DNA of 64,000 nucleotides. Source: Aquanectria penicillioides. Lineage: Eukaryota > Ascomycota > Sordariomycetes > Hypocreales > Nectriaceae. Position 1 is the first letter of the stretch, and each line of letters starts with the position of its first letter. A program made the position numbers and the translations under genes. The notes beneath the pieces were generated by a model. The model made no database searches and had not been told where the DNA came from. It saw nothing but the letters and a program-made list of their open reading frames with translations. Location: contig PYIU01000001.1 in the NCBI GenBank assembly GCA_003415625.1, positions 2,728,001-2,792,000 of the forward strand, given 5' to 3'. Below are positions 33,744-44,616 of this stretch, in pieces.

Positions 33744-34707
33744 GATGCAATGTATGAGTGATCCAATGGTTGTTGGGAGACGAGATATGGGGACTGCGAA
33801 GGAGAAGGGGAAATTGTTTGGTGCAGACAGGCATATATATAAGCTCCTACATGTGACGGGCGCATACCAGGAAAGCATCCCGACATGGCATGCCCCAGTC
33901 GTTCAGGCAAAGCTACCCCAGGGGCCAATTGTGCATTCCCCGGATCACCGCACCTCCCACCGGCAACATGGCGGAGAAGAAAGGCGGGGAGGTTTTGATT
34001 TGGGGTTGAATGTACCAACACGCGTCAAATAGCGTGATTATACTCAGCTAGTGACCCGGGATTTGGCAAGGTGTAGAATAATCAGAGAGTGTGGAGGGAG
34101 GAGTTCCGGTGGGAGCATCATCTGATTGGTGGTCTAACCGACGCCCACCGGGAGACTCTCCGGTGGGAGGGTCTTGTGGGATTGCCTCCCATCAAAGTGC
34201 AAGGGAGAGATTCGTCTGGAGGAGATTAATTGGGTGGTATTGTACCAAGAGAATGGAGCGAGGGGTAGTCATACGCGAGCGAATCATTGGGGTTTTTTAG
34301 AATTCAATACGATAGTATATCATCTCACATCGTAGTGTGGATGAAGGGGTCCTGAAAACTGAGAATCTCCAACCCAAAACAAGGAGATGGATAGCATGGG
34401 TCTCTGACATAAGATGGAAATGAATTAATTGTCAATATTGAGCTGCAGAAAGCACAAGGAAAAGGAAAAATATCATGGGGGGTTTTTTTTTTTTCGTAGA
34501 GAAAAATACCACGAACGATTTTAGAATTTCCCTGTTACCGGCGTCGGCGTCCCTTCATAAAGATTACACACACTAGTTGATCAAAGGTTCGAACGGAAAG
34601 ACAACCAACAAAAGCATGAGCCAATAGAATTCATTTGAGCACATAGTATCAAAATTGGAGAGAAATGGGTGGGATAGAAGGAAAGTTGCGAGACAACCAC
34701 GGTCGCT
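33744..34707. other. Intergenic / promoter region of the sugar transporter
   Basis: About 1 kb. It includes a short T-run near 34485-34497 and GGGAG/CCCACCGG-rich segments around 34080-34200 that could be regulatory. No gene is seen. Confidence 0.5.
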
Positions 34708-36618
34708 CTACATTCGCTTGGTCCATACCCGCATGGCGCCATTTCCTCCCCTATTAGCTCTCAAGAAATATGGAATGGCCACAATATCCGTCTCATCTCC
34801 ATACTCCCATGGCTTTGATCCATAGAGGGCCTTCCAACTCGGATTCACCAATTGCTTTCCTCTGGCATGAATAGGAATGACCTTTTCGATCGTCGCAATG
34901 CAGCGAGAGGCACCATCCCGCACCATCGTGTCGAGTAGAGCAATGTGATCAACATTGATCTCTGAATTGTCCACATCCTCGATGCAATAGACCAAAGGAC
35001 CACGTACAAGGCATATCTCATCCTTATCGGTCTTCGGGTTGGCATACATCTTGTGAGGTGCCAAGTTAAAATTGAGCTGAATCTCGGTATCGGTGACGTT
35101 CGGGACGTAAAGGTAGCCGTTTCGAATATCGCCCTTGGCCGAACATGTGTAGCCATCGCGGGCTGCCCAGCCGGGTATACGAAGCGCAAGGCTTGTAGAT
35201 CCTTGAACTGTAATCTTCACATCTCCATTCCACGGCATTCCGGTTTCCAAACTGACGACGGCTTCCGTTCCGGGAATGGTGATGTTGCTACCAATATACA
35301 GATGAATAGCAACGGTTGAGCTATCCGGTGAGATTGAATAGATGAGTGAGCCCATGGAATTGAGCAATTTCGCCACGTTCGGCGGGCAGCAAGCCACACC
35401 AAACCATTTGCTTCTCTCCTTTGGCTGCCCCACACAAGTTCTCAGGACATTTTGGTAGTAAAATGCATCCCCGGTCATGCTCACCGCTCCAAGAAAACCG
35501 TTATACAAAACAGTTTCCATCACGTCGGAGTATTCGGAATCAAGATTGAGCCGAAGCATTCGCTGACACCAATTGATCAAGGCAAACGATGCACAAGTCT
35601 CGGCGTAGCAGCCCTGACTCTCAAGGTCGTCTAGCCTGTACGCAGGTCCAAAGCCTTCACAGTGTGTCACAGATCCAATTCCGCCGGTGATATACATTTT
35701 GTGGTCCACCAAGTCCCTCCAAAGTCGATCCAATGACTTGCTGAGGACAGTCGCATAGTTGTCCTCCTTCGGTGACAATCTGACGAGATCTGTCGCAGCC
35801 GTGAAAAAGTACATGGCGCGTACAGAATGGCCTTTGATCTCAGTAGCTTCAGCCAGTGGAACATCAGCTTGGTGGTAGCCATAGTCTCGACAGCCATGAT
35901 AGTAGACTTTGTGCTCGGATCCCAAATCGTCGTAAGGATCTGCACCCCTAGCCTTGGACTCTTTATCAAAGTACGTTTCGTCCTCCTCGTCTCGGTGGCC
36001 TCTTTCGGTGATGAAATACCTGGCCAGTCTGAGCGGCAGCTCATCTCCAGTAAGCTCGTAGAGGCGCAAAAGCCCGATTTCTATTTCTTCGTGACCAGGA
36101 TATCCGCGCTTTTTGGAGTCCTCGGGTCCGAAGATGGAGTCTACATGCCGAATCGCCCTGAAAGCCACCTCTAGGAGCCTCCCTGAATGAGTCAGCTCCT
36201 CATAAGCAACAGTTGCTTCCAAAAGATGTCCAATGCAGTAGAGCTCGTGCATGTCCCGAAGGTTGGTCCATCGCTTGCTGATGCCATGGACTGTGTAGTA
36301 GGAGTTGATGTAGCCATCAGGGTACTGAGCCGCGCGAATCATGTCCACCGCCTCCTCAATAATCTTCATGAGGCCATCGTCGTGTTTTTTCTTGAGGGCA
36401 TAGCAAACAGCCTCAACAATTTTGTAAATGTCGCTATCCCAGAACGGATGAGGCTTGACTGAATGACCCTCTTTCCAAGTTAGGCAGGGCCAATGACCCA
36501 GTGACTTTTGCGCGTCAACAATGGCTGGAAGTGTTATTTCTCTCGAGTTTTGCTGCATGCGGGACCAAAACGGGGATGTAATGTCGACATTCTGGATGCT
36601 GGCCAGTTGATATGCCAT
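34708..36618 (-). CDS. GH127 beta-L-arabinofuranosidase-like glycosidase (DUF1680)
   Basis: An intronless frame of 636 aa starting MAYQLASIQNVDI. An in-frame ATG at 36690 would add 24 residues without domain value. The (alpha/alpha)6 domain shows FWDSDIYKIVEAVCYAL, DGYINSYYTV, ELYCIGHLLEA and HEEIEIGLLRLYELTGD. The zinc and catalytic residues known from HypBA1 are present: Glu340 and Cys342 in CYAETCAS, and Cys410-Cys411 in GVACCPPNVAKLL, the second of which would be the nucleophile region. A beta-rich C-terminal part with LRIPGWA and LVRGPLVYCIED follows. It probably removes beta-L-arabinofuranose from arabinan or glycoprotein sugars. No signal peptide is evident from this start, so an intracellular site paired with the neighbouring sugar permease is likely. 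Confidence 0.92.
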   Translation of the reverse strand: MAYQLASIQNVDITSPFWSRMQQNSREITLPAIVDAQKSLGHWPCLTWKEGHSVKPHPFWDSDIYKIVEAVCYALKKKHDDGLMKIIEEAVDMIRAAQYPDGYINSYYTVHGISKRWTNLRDMHELYCIGHLLEATVAYEELTHSGRLLEVAFRAIRHVDSIFGPEDSKKRGYPGHEEIEIGLLRLYELTGDELPLRLARYFITERGHRDEEDETYFDKESKARGADPYDDLGSEHKVYYHGCRDYGYHQADVPLAEATEIKGHSVRAMYFFTAATDLVRLSPKEDNYATVLSKSLDRLWRDLVDHKMYITGGIGSVTHCEGFGPAYRLDDLESQGCYAETCASFALINWCQRMLRLNLDSEYSDVMETVLYNGFLGAVSMTGDAFYYQNVLRTCVGQPKERSKWFGVACCPPNVAKLLNSMGSLIYSISPDSSTVAIHLYIGSNITIPGTEAVVSLETGMPWNGDVKITVQGSTSLALRIPGWAARDGYTCSAKGDIRNGYLYVPNVTDTEIQLNFNLAPHKMYANPKTDKDEICLVRGPLVYCIEDVDNSEINVDHIALLDTMVRDGASRCIATIEKVIPIHARGKQLVNPSWKALYGSKPWEYGDETDIVAIPYFLRANRGGNGAMRVWTKRM

Positions 36619-38360
36619 TTTTTGAACGACAAAGTTGGCGACACAGGATAAAAGTCGTGAAGCAGCATGTACTCTCGATGCACAAATCACGCACAGCTAA
36701 GAAGGGCTTTGAAGCTGTGTTTGTCATGTGCAATTCCGCAAGCCTGGAGCTGCATTTATCTCTAACCAATGCACTGCGGACAGCTCTGCACCATGGAATG
36801 ATTTTGCATGGGTGCTTCATTTGGCAATTCCCGGTGGGCGTGGGATGTGGTCAGCTGTGACGATCCACCGGATTGCCCCGCCCAGTATAGCCGAAAGCTG
36901 CAGCATCCGGCCTCGCCCTCTACAGCTTTGACACTGAGAGCCCAAGTCTGGTGCTTAGTGGTTTGTAGGATGGGACCATGGTTTGGCATCATCCCAGCGG
37001 CTAGTTCCGGAATCATGAGCCGTTCGTTGTTGGGTTACTAAACAGGGAGGGTGGGGTGTCAGCTAAATCGGTATGCCGGCCCATGGAGGAGGGTTTATTT
37101 GGGTTCCAGGACCATGGTAGACGTGAGATGTGTGTCGAGCCTCTAATTTCATCAACTCAGACGTTTCAAACTTGATAGCTCTGGAGCATCCTTGGGCGCG
37201 TCTTGTTTAAGCAGTTCTCCCCCTCTATTGAACATTACAAGCCAAATCCTTCATCAGTGACACTTAATGACCAACAATGAGACAATGATGATAATTTATC
37301 GATCTCTTATTTAGTCATCCATGAAAATATCGACACTCACGTACCCCGAATCTGAGAGCACCCATCATTACAGTGAACAAGAATTGAATGGTACCGTAAC
37401 GTGTCTACTGTAGTTGACTACCCTACATTAATGTCATTGCGATCTGCAGCTGAACTGGTCTGGCCCAGTGGGGAAGTATTCGAGGTGATTAATGGGATTG
37501 CTAAAAAAAAATACCGAAATTATTTTTGGGTTCATGAGAAATCATCGAGAAATGACCATGTGTTGACCTTTATTTGGTGCACGCCTTTGTGATTCTCATT
37601 CTTTGCTTGCCCTAAGCCTGCCACACTCAACACGCGATAAAACTTAGCAAGGTTAGCCTCTGCGCCAGCTTCGTCGTTTGACCCAGTGAACAATACGCAA
37701 TCAACAGTAAGAATAGGTGCGGGTGAATGACTCGAAGAAAGTTAAGATTCCATCATCAATACCCGTCACCCAAGTCTGGCACGCCATCGACGCGCAATCC
37801 GCACTGCCATGCCGAGGTTGCAGCCACAGACGAAGCAACCATGACGTCATTCCGTGGACGGGCGCCACACTAAATCCAATTGGCCAGGTCACATGGCTCC
37901 GGAACATGCTAAGCCACAGCGACGAGGTCGCTAACTTTGGCGCTACGCACTCCAAGCACCCACTGAGTGACGTGATGCCAACTGCGCGCCACATGCCGAA
38001 GCTTGAGTTTACAACGCATGTTACCGCGTAGGTCACGGCCTAATAAGAGCAGGCGAATTTGAACTAGAACGAATTGATTATTTAAACAGTGTTCCCAGGA
38101 AGAATCAACAAAGTCCTCATCCAAAACCTCAAGCAACGAATCATTATTCAAACCACCAGACAAGAATCAACAAGTTTAGGGACATACCCTTTCCTCTCCA
38201 TCGATTCCATATCAATTAGTCGATAGTGGACACGGAATCCTTCTTCAACTACATAAAAAAAAAAAAAGCCGGCAACTTCGAAGACATACAAAGTCTGTTC
38301 AATCTTGCAACAGATTCAACCTCTCACTCGAAAAAAAAAAAAAAAAAAAAACCCACCACC
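36619..38360. other. Long intergenic region
   Basis: About 1.7 kb upstream of both the GH127 gene (minus) and the Gly/His-rich gene (plus). Opposite-strand open frames overlap at 37700-38160 but have no motif. Two A-runs occur near the right end: 13 A at 38255-38267 and 21 A at 38331-38351. Confidence 0.55.
38331..38351 (+). promoter_or_regulatory. A21 run immediately before a start codon
   Basis: Twenty-one consecutive A residues end 9 nt before the ATG of the Gly/His-rich gene, inside its presumed 5' leader. A-rich leaders can bind poly(A)-binding protein and aid initiation; that role is an inference here. The tract length could vary between isolates or be an assembly artefact. Confidence 0.5.
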
Positions 38361-38612
38361 ATGTGCCTACCGTTCGGTCACCATAAACGCGGCTTTGCTG
38401 GGCCTCCAGAATTTAGGCCCCGGCCCGTATATCATCATCGCCCACCCCACAACGGAGGGATGGGACCTCCTGGCGGTTTTGGAAGGCATGGAGGTTTTAG
38501 AGGGCTTGGAGGATATGGACACCACGGACATCCCGGTCATCATGGAGGCTTTGGAGGACACGGAGGACCGGGGCGTAGGAGACCTGGTGGACACGGAGGA
38601 CCGAGATTCTAA
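38361..38612 (+). CDS. Small Gly/His-rich protein
   Basis: An 83-aa protein starting MCLPFGHHKRGF at an ATG preceded by CCACC. The same frame is open further upstream, but only through low-complexity Lys codons created by the A-runs. The C-terminal two thirds is built of GGFGRHGG/GYGHHGHPG-like repeats, with 14 or so His and many Gly and Pro, and ends GGHGGPRF. No signal peptide or membrane helix is visible. His/Gly-rich repeats suggest metal binding or a disordered, condensate-forming protein, but I do not recognise a characterised homologue. Confidence 0.65.
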   Translation: MCLPFGHHKRGFAGPPEFRPRPVYHHRPPHNGGMGPPGGFGRHGGFRGLGGYGHHGHPGHHGGFGGHGGPGRRRPGGHGGPRF

Positions 38613-38751
38613 GAACTGCGGAACTTCCCTGATAATGCCGAAATTGTAAAACCAACTTAGACATACCCCATCTTTAATGACAAATAGAGTGCTTCTGTAT
38701 TTTATTCCATCGTCTTGATTACGCATCGGCATACCAGTTGCCATTGGTGTA

Positions 38752-41242
38752 TTAACTCAAATCCCAAACAACTATTCCATCCCTTGACCCCGATGCCAAT
38801 AATTGAACGTCTGGGGAAAACGCCAAGGCAGAGACTCGACTCGTATGACCCTCAAGGTCATGTTCTCCTACATTAATCCTACCCATGCTGCTAGAACCTA
38901 GTTCAAGGATTCTAATGAGTCCATCTGACCACCCACTTGCAAGGTTCTTACTATCTGGTGTAAATGCAGCTGATGTAATGTCATGGCCAGCGCGGCCCGT
39001 TGAGCTGCTCAGCTTCCACAATTTACCATCCCAACCAGTGGATAGTTGTAAAGACTCTCGTATCTCGGCCCCATTCCGGCAGCCGTCTGTATCGCACAGC
39101 CAAGCCCCATCTGCAGAAAATCCAAAAGTGGAGTGATTCAACTCCGAGTAGATACGGACTTTGCTCACTCCAGTGTAGGGAGTTGGAGTCCAGTGCCACT
39201 CGTCTTTATCATAATGCAATTTCCACAATACCATTTCCCCTGTGACCCGTGTTCGAGAAAAGATTCGTTATCAGGCGAGAAGAAAACCTGCGTAGTGCGG
39301 TAATGGTTATGTGAATCGGGATCCGACCCTTCGAAACTACCAGTTTTTTCATCTCTGTTCCACATTTGTGTCGTCTGGGCCCCATTGGAGTACGCGCCTA
39401 TCACAAACCAAAGTGCATCAGAGGAAAGAGAAGAACAATAAATGCTCTTCCCACTGTCGATGTTGTTGTGAGTTTTTACGCGTTGGAATTGACCTTGCTC
39501 GTCAAGACGCCAGGTTGTGAGCGATCCTCTTTCTGGATCACGATATCTCTCCCTATGGCTGTTGACTAGCAGTTCCTTGCCGCACGTTGTAAAGGCCACT
39601 TGAATTGCGCTTGTCCCTAGCCTCTGTTTCGAATTGAAGTTTCCGTCCGTGGCAATCTTCCAAATGCAAACATCACCGCCCGCCACTTTGTTGGATGTGC
39701 GGCCCAGGATTGCTGCTAGCCATTTTCCATCATGAGAGAAGGTAATTGAGTACACATCGTCGTACCGGCCCAAATGTAACATCTGATCACGTGGACCTTG
39801 ACTCTGGTGTGGCGTAGGGTCCCCTAACTGCATACGTTGATAAGAGTTCTCCGAAATGGAAGGGGTCTCAGAGGTTGCTGAGCTGCTGTCACCGTCGTCC
39901 CACTCGAGGGAATATTCTGCATCTCGTGGTACAGTGGGTCTTGATTCTTGGATATTTGTATTTGTAACCGGAGCTTTGATAGTCTTGGAAGTAGTACCAG
40001 CTGAACCGACACCGTCGCTGGTATTCAGCCTCTCAAAGCCATTTCTAATCTGCCGCACGGTGGATTGCGATTCTCCAAATTCGGCATCTCTTCCAAGAGT
40101 TGCAGCCGAAACGTTGGGCGCAGTAGATAATGTTATCATCCAAGAGCCTTCCAGCGCTTTGGCAGCTGTTGGGCGCATTCTAGGATCAGGGCTCATTGCA
40201 GAGGCAATCCACTCTGCACACTCCGAGCTGAGCAATCGATCGGTCGGAAAGGGACCACCAGAAACGTAGTGTTTAAATTCTGGGCCTGGGGGCATTGGAA
40301 AAGGCAATCGACCAGTAATAATGCGAAAGGCAATAGCGCCAACAGCCCAAATGTCGACCGCTACCGTGTAAGACCCATCAGCTTCAGGGAGGAAGAATGT
40401 ATAAAGCTCTGGCGCAATGTACGCTGGCGTGCCGACTTGAGTCTGCAAGATTGAGGATGTGCTTTGTTTGCTGCAGCCAAAGTCGGAAATCTTGACCCAC
40501 CAATTAGGTTCTCTCTGTTGCACAAGTATGTTCTATATCGAGTATGTCGCGTCAGATGTGATGACTCTGCGGAGGGAAAAATCGATTAATGAGGGGATGT
40601 GTTGACAGCGGGGCCCTACTTGGGGTTTCATATCACGATGAGCGATGTTGCTTCGATGCATGAACGTAAGACCGTCTAGGATCTGCTCAGTGATAGCTGC
40701 AGCTTCCCTTTCTGGAAGAGGATCTTCAAGATGCGACTCTAAGTTACCTAGCGGAAGATACTCCATAGTGATGAAGATCGAACCCCGGTCATAATACCAT
40801 CCATATGTTGGAACAAAGCAATCTTGATACTGGATGCAAATTAGAAGCTGGGCACGGAAGAAAAAGGCTATTGGGGTAATTTGAAGCATTACTGTACCTT
40901 CTTGTGAGAGAATTTGATGATGGCTAGCAACTCGCGAGACAAGGCTTTCGTTTCAGTTGCAGACTGACCGAATGTGGTTTCTATCTCCTTGACAGCTCGT
41001 ACCTTACCCATGTGGGGCCCGGATGTGCAGCGATGGAGGTAAACAACACCAAAACTGCCCTTGCCAAGCCTTTTGTCCCGGTGCCATTTCTCTTCCACGC
41101 GCTGCCGTCGAAGGCCTTTTGTGGGGTTGGAGACATAAGTGGTTTGGACTGTGCGGGTATCACTGATAACGTTGCATTGGAGCTCCCAGTCGCGTACCAA
41201 ATCGGGTATCTCGCGAACTAGATTGGGTATATCGTTCTCCAT
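38752..41242 (-). pseudogene. Ser/Thr protein kinase-WD40 protein with a frame break
   Basis: Exons 41242-40898, 40829-40620 and 40532 onward give an N-terminal kinase. The glycine loop RLGKGSFGVVYL is at about 59-69, the ATP Lys at 85 in VRAVKEIE, HRDMKPQN at 179-186 and DFG at 202-204. GTPAYIAPE and DIWAVGAIAF follow. A Ser/Thr-rich linker leads to WD40 repeats (ITFSHDGKWLAA, VCIWKI, ALAFSPDVQLLASGSRDG). At about 39234-39241 the frame shifts by one within an AGGGGAAATGG run, and the second frame carries WD repeats to the stop at 38752. Either a one-base deletion or assembly error, or a 101-bp intron (donor about 39338) that would restore the frame but delete a WD blade, explains it. All kinase residues are intact. 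Fungal kinase-WD40 fusions resemble STAND/recognition proteins. Confidence 0.75.
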
Positions 41243-41697
41243 CGAATCAAAGGAGTCTGGTGGCGAGAACGGTCAAATACACGGGTTAGGCGAAGAGTAG
41301 AGTTGCAAGAAACATCGCATAATCTGGAAGAGGGGTTCTTTCTCAAGGACCAATCACTGATTAGTCTGGATTACGTTCGTTTTGTGGTGGCGTTCTTGTC
41401 ACGAGCCTGAGCTATGAACATTAGTTTGCTAACCTGTTTCGGTGCGTCTAGGCAACAGCTCAGAGATTACATTTTATCTCCTACTCTCGTGGGAAGCATT
41501 TATCAGGTTGCGCCATTGATGTCGTCCGACTTGTTGACTCAATTTTGCACTCCATCGGACGGGACGCAGTAGGTCGATAACGGTGCGTGATAGATTCGAC
41601 TGTTTTGTTATCATTAATCCTTCGCCTTTTCCGAAGGAAGCTGATGCCTCATATCCGCGAGGTCTTCTCGGAAGAAATACCGTAATGGTGCCGTCAG
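41243..41697. other. Intergenic, no gene seen
   Basis: About 0.45 kb upstream of the kinase gene and downstream of the frameshifted pseudogene. No motif is seen. Confidence 0.5.
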
Positions 41698-43165
41698 CTA
41701 CTCAATGGGCACCAATTTGGTTCCAAAGGCATGAGTTTCCCATAATAGTATAGATATCTCCCTGAATTCCGAAATTTGGAATTGTATCCCAAAGATGACA
41801 CCTCCAAGGGGAGTAAGTTTGCTTGGTGGTTTGACATGAATCCGAACCCACGGTTGAACAATTATTTTGGTTCTCTTACAACAACAGGCTGCATTCGGCA
41901 TCGCACAGGATTCAAAGAGGAGCGATGCCCCACGAGCCCATTCAAACTTTGAACACTTAAAAAATTTAGTCGATCCGTTGGTAGAGGCCTGGTCATATAA
42001 TTCTTTAGTACTTTGACGGTTGTTGCCATGAGGCACCTGTTTTGTGGTACGCTTTCCCAAAGAGTACATGGAATAAAGTTTTCGCAATCTTGAGGCTTTA
42101 GCAGGTCACCAAAGCCTTTACCAAAGAGAACTAGAAAACTAAGATGCTGGATTGAAGAAGCCCAACCACCTGTATTGTGATATAGTTTGAGACGTCGAAT
42201 AGTGGAACTTTTCATCTCCTCTGCCTCTGCACAGTGTCGAAATCCGTATCCCGAAAGAACTCTTTTGCCCCGAGCAGCTGACCCAGGTTTTCGTTTTGTC
42301 TGAAGTTCAACCTGGAGCAACTCCAACATCTCCCAAGTGTTTATTACCATATCTTTAAACCGGTAGTTTTTCCCCAATTCGGCCTCTGCATTAGATAGTA
42401 AATCAGTGCAAGCGGAACCACTTATCTTGAATTTGACTTCTTCCCCATTGATCATTGCAGGGAAATGAACAAGTCTGTACTGTGCCATGTGCAATATCAC
42501 CTCAGCTGCCGATACAAGCCATGCTCTCTCTTCACCCGAATCGTATATCAGTACATATGTGTTTTCTGATAGCCTTATTATTGATGCGTATCGGCGGTGA
42601 TATGAGTGAAAGGAATTGGCGACTGAGGGGCTATAAACTTGATATTAATCTCGGCAGTAGCAATTTGTTGAAATCCGATGGTGAGGCTGTCAATGACTAC
42701 CCGAGGTGAGAGAGGTTTGGCGTCAGATTCGGTGATCGCAGAATAGTCAACATCCTTAGAATCTAGTCCCATGTAGGATACAACATGGCGATGCCATCCA
42801 ATAAATTTTCGACTGTTTAATGCTGCACTTAGGGGAATTTCTTGGGTAGTTGCCCTCTTAGAACAGCTAGAAATTCCTTCTTCGTAAGATAGTGGCTCGT
42901 CAATATCACCCTTGGATACTAAGTGCCACTGATTGCCAATGGGTGTTTTCATAACTGCGACTAACATTGCCGAGAATCCTTTAATGACAATGTTGCCATC
43001 ACATTCAGCTACCTTTGAGGTTCCAACTAACCCTGAGGCCATTGGAAGTGAGATCTCTAGCCCGCCCTCAAGCTCCCTGCATGGAACGGGGAAGCCTTCC
43101 GCAATGATGGTCCTGGGCACTGAAGGTAGCCAACACCCTCCGCTATTCAAATCAACTTCAAGCAA
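41698..43165 (-). pseudogene. Multiply frameshifted fungal protein of unknown function (RTIIAEGFP family)
   Basis: One protein can be followed through three frames on the minus strand. The first, 43165 to about 42590, holds PRTIIAEGFPVPCRELEGG, LEISLPMASGLVG, IVIKGFSAML, NQWHLV and FIGWHRH. A one-base shift near 42588 leads to LSENTYVLIYDSGEERAWLV and SAAEVILHMAQYRL. A second shift near 42005 leads to LYDQAS, WARGASLLFESC and LTPLGGVIFG, with the end at 41698. I recognise this succession from large, uncharacterised fungal proteins often joined to signalling or ankyrin parts. The two shifts make the locus non-functional unless both are sequence errors. The N-terminal part of the family is not seen upstream. 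Confidence 0.65.
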
Positions 43166-43374
43166 GGAGTAATTCTGATGCAGTTCTAGGCTATGTGAAC
43201 TTTTTTAATTGAAATCGAGCACAAAGAAGCTGGCGACTTTGGCGGGAGCACGCAAAGAGCTGCACTCAGCCAATCTATCAGCTGGGTTATGAGATACAAC
43301 TAAGTTAGAGCCTGAACTTGCGACCTTTTCCACGACTTGATTAGTGATTTTATTTTATCAAAGACCTAGCGGCA

Positions 43375-43653
43375 TCACAATTGAGGCTCCTCTCGACTTA
43401 CAAAGCTCGAATGTCTGTAAGCGCGGTATTCGCGATATTCCCCAGGGGGGCAGCTAGACGGGGTCGATGGCCCGGACGAAGAGGCATGACTCCCAGAGCT
43501 TTGAGAGTAAGGGGACTGGATTGAAGTTGGTTCTCTAGTATCCTGATGAACGTGAACAGCGTAAGTTGGCCTCGGCCCAGAGCTTTGTTTTTCGGAAGAT
43601 GTATCCACCCCAGGCCTTGGTAAGGCTCCCAATTCCTCGGGTGGGGGTTCCAT
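43375..43653 (-). CDS. Hypothetical Pro/Ser-rich small protein
   Basis: A 92-codon frame rich in Pro, Ser, Glu and Gln, ending AYRHSSFVSREEPQL. It has no signal peptide, helix or known motif. It could be a disordered small protein, an exon of the decayed gene beside it, or chance. It starts about 0.2 kb upstream of the pseudogene and is on the same strand. Confidence 0.3.
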   Translation of the reverse strand: MEPPPEELGALPRPGVDTSSEKQSSGPRPTYAVHVHQDTREPTSIQSPYSQSSGSHASSSGPSTPSSCPPGEYREYRAYRHSSFVSREEPQL

Positions 43654-44226
43654 TCTTAATATTCAAGAGTCGACGGTGCAACTTATATTGAGAATTCTAG
43701 GGATGGTCAAATTTATTTGCGTTACAAATGTTGGAGGACCGCCTTTTGAACGGTGGCGTTCACCGCCGGTCCGAAGATCTTATCGTTATAAACCTTCACC
43801 CTTGCTTGATTTGCGACTGGCTTGTTGATTAGGTGCTGGGATGAGCTTTTAGGCTGGGTAAAGTTCGCCACTTGGTCAACTTATCTGTCACAACTAGCTA
43901 ATTAGACAAACGGACAAAGTTGGACGGCTAATTGAGGATATTGTCAAATTGGACGGCTACATATTAATTACAACTGTGTGAGTTTCCATATTGCAGTCCA
44001 TTGATCCTAATGCTTGATATTGAGCCCACAAATTTCCGACATTGCCCTTTCTCGATGCATGAGGTAATGTTGGTTTGTTTAATCTAATGCTGTCCTTGAT
44101 TCATCTTTGCCATGCGACAGGCCACCTGCTCGAGCATAAAGCCATGCCTTAAGCGCTCACGTTGGCTATTGCAGGTCGCCGTTCTCGTAAGCCCAAGAAC
44201 TATTTGTAACCCCAAACTCGAGTTGC
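43654..44226. other. Intergenic, no gene seen
   Basis: About 0.6 kb of AT-rich spacer with no supportable coding frame. Confidence 0.5.
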
Positions 44227-44616
44227 CTAAGCCGGGGTGGGATTGACATAGCACAAGACCCAACCAAATTGCACGGGGTTAGTGCTAATGAGGGCCGGCT
44301 TGACGCTTGTGAACGCAGCGCTGGCTCGCTGGACACCGTATAGATCCTTGTACATTTGGCAGGTGATGTCGCTAACATCTGGAGATGTAACGTCCGGAAC
44401 ATTAACAGTAATGCTCTCGAGTTGAAGCTGGGTGATTTCGAGTTCGACGTGCGAGAGTTGGCCGAAGGGGACAGTGACAGATGTTTGAGTCTGACTATCG
44501 CCAAATCCATTGATGGCGATGATATTGGCCACTGCGGAACCGGTGTCCCTTGCAAAAGAGGGGAGAGCCGTCGCCAGAGAGGCAAGAGCTGCTGTAATGA
44601 GGGCTGTGGAATGCAT
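44227..44616 (-). CDS. Small secreted protein
   Basis: A single exon of 129 aa starting MHSTALITAALASLATALPS, a clear signal peptide with cleavage likely after ATA or ALP. The mature part is about 110 residues with two Cys (DITCQMYKD and WVLCYVNPTPA) that could form one disulphide, and alternating hydrophobic strands that suggest a beta fold. In-frame upstream codons lack a better start. I do not recognise a domain. Size and secretion fit an effector-like or surface protein, which is inference only. Confidence 0.7.
   Translation of the reverse strand: MHSTALITAALASLATALPSFARDTGSAVANIIAINGFGDSQTQTSVTVPFGQLSHVELEITQLQLESITVNVPDVTSPDVSDITCQMYKDLYGVQRASAAFTSVKPALISTNPVQFGWVLCYVNPTPA

Noticed and set aside
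37701..38163. Overlapping 80-110-codon frames on both strands
   Set aside because: Mutually exclusive, no motif; treated as promoter DNA of the Gly/His-rich gene.
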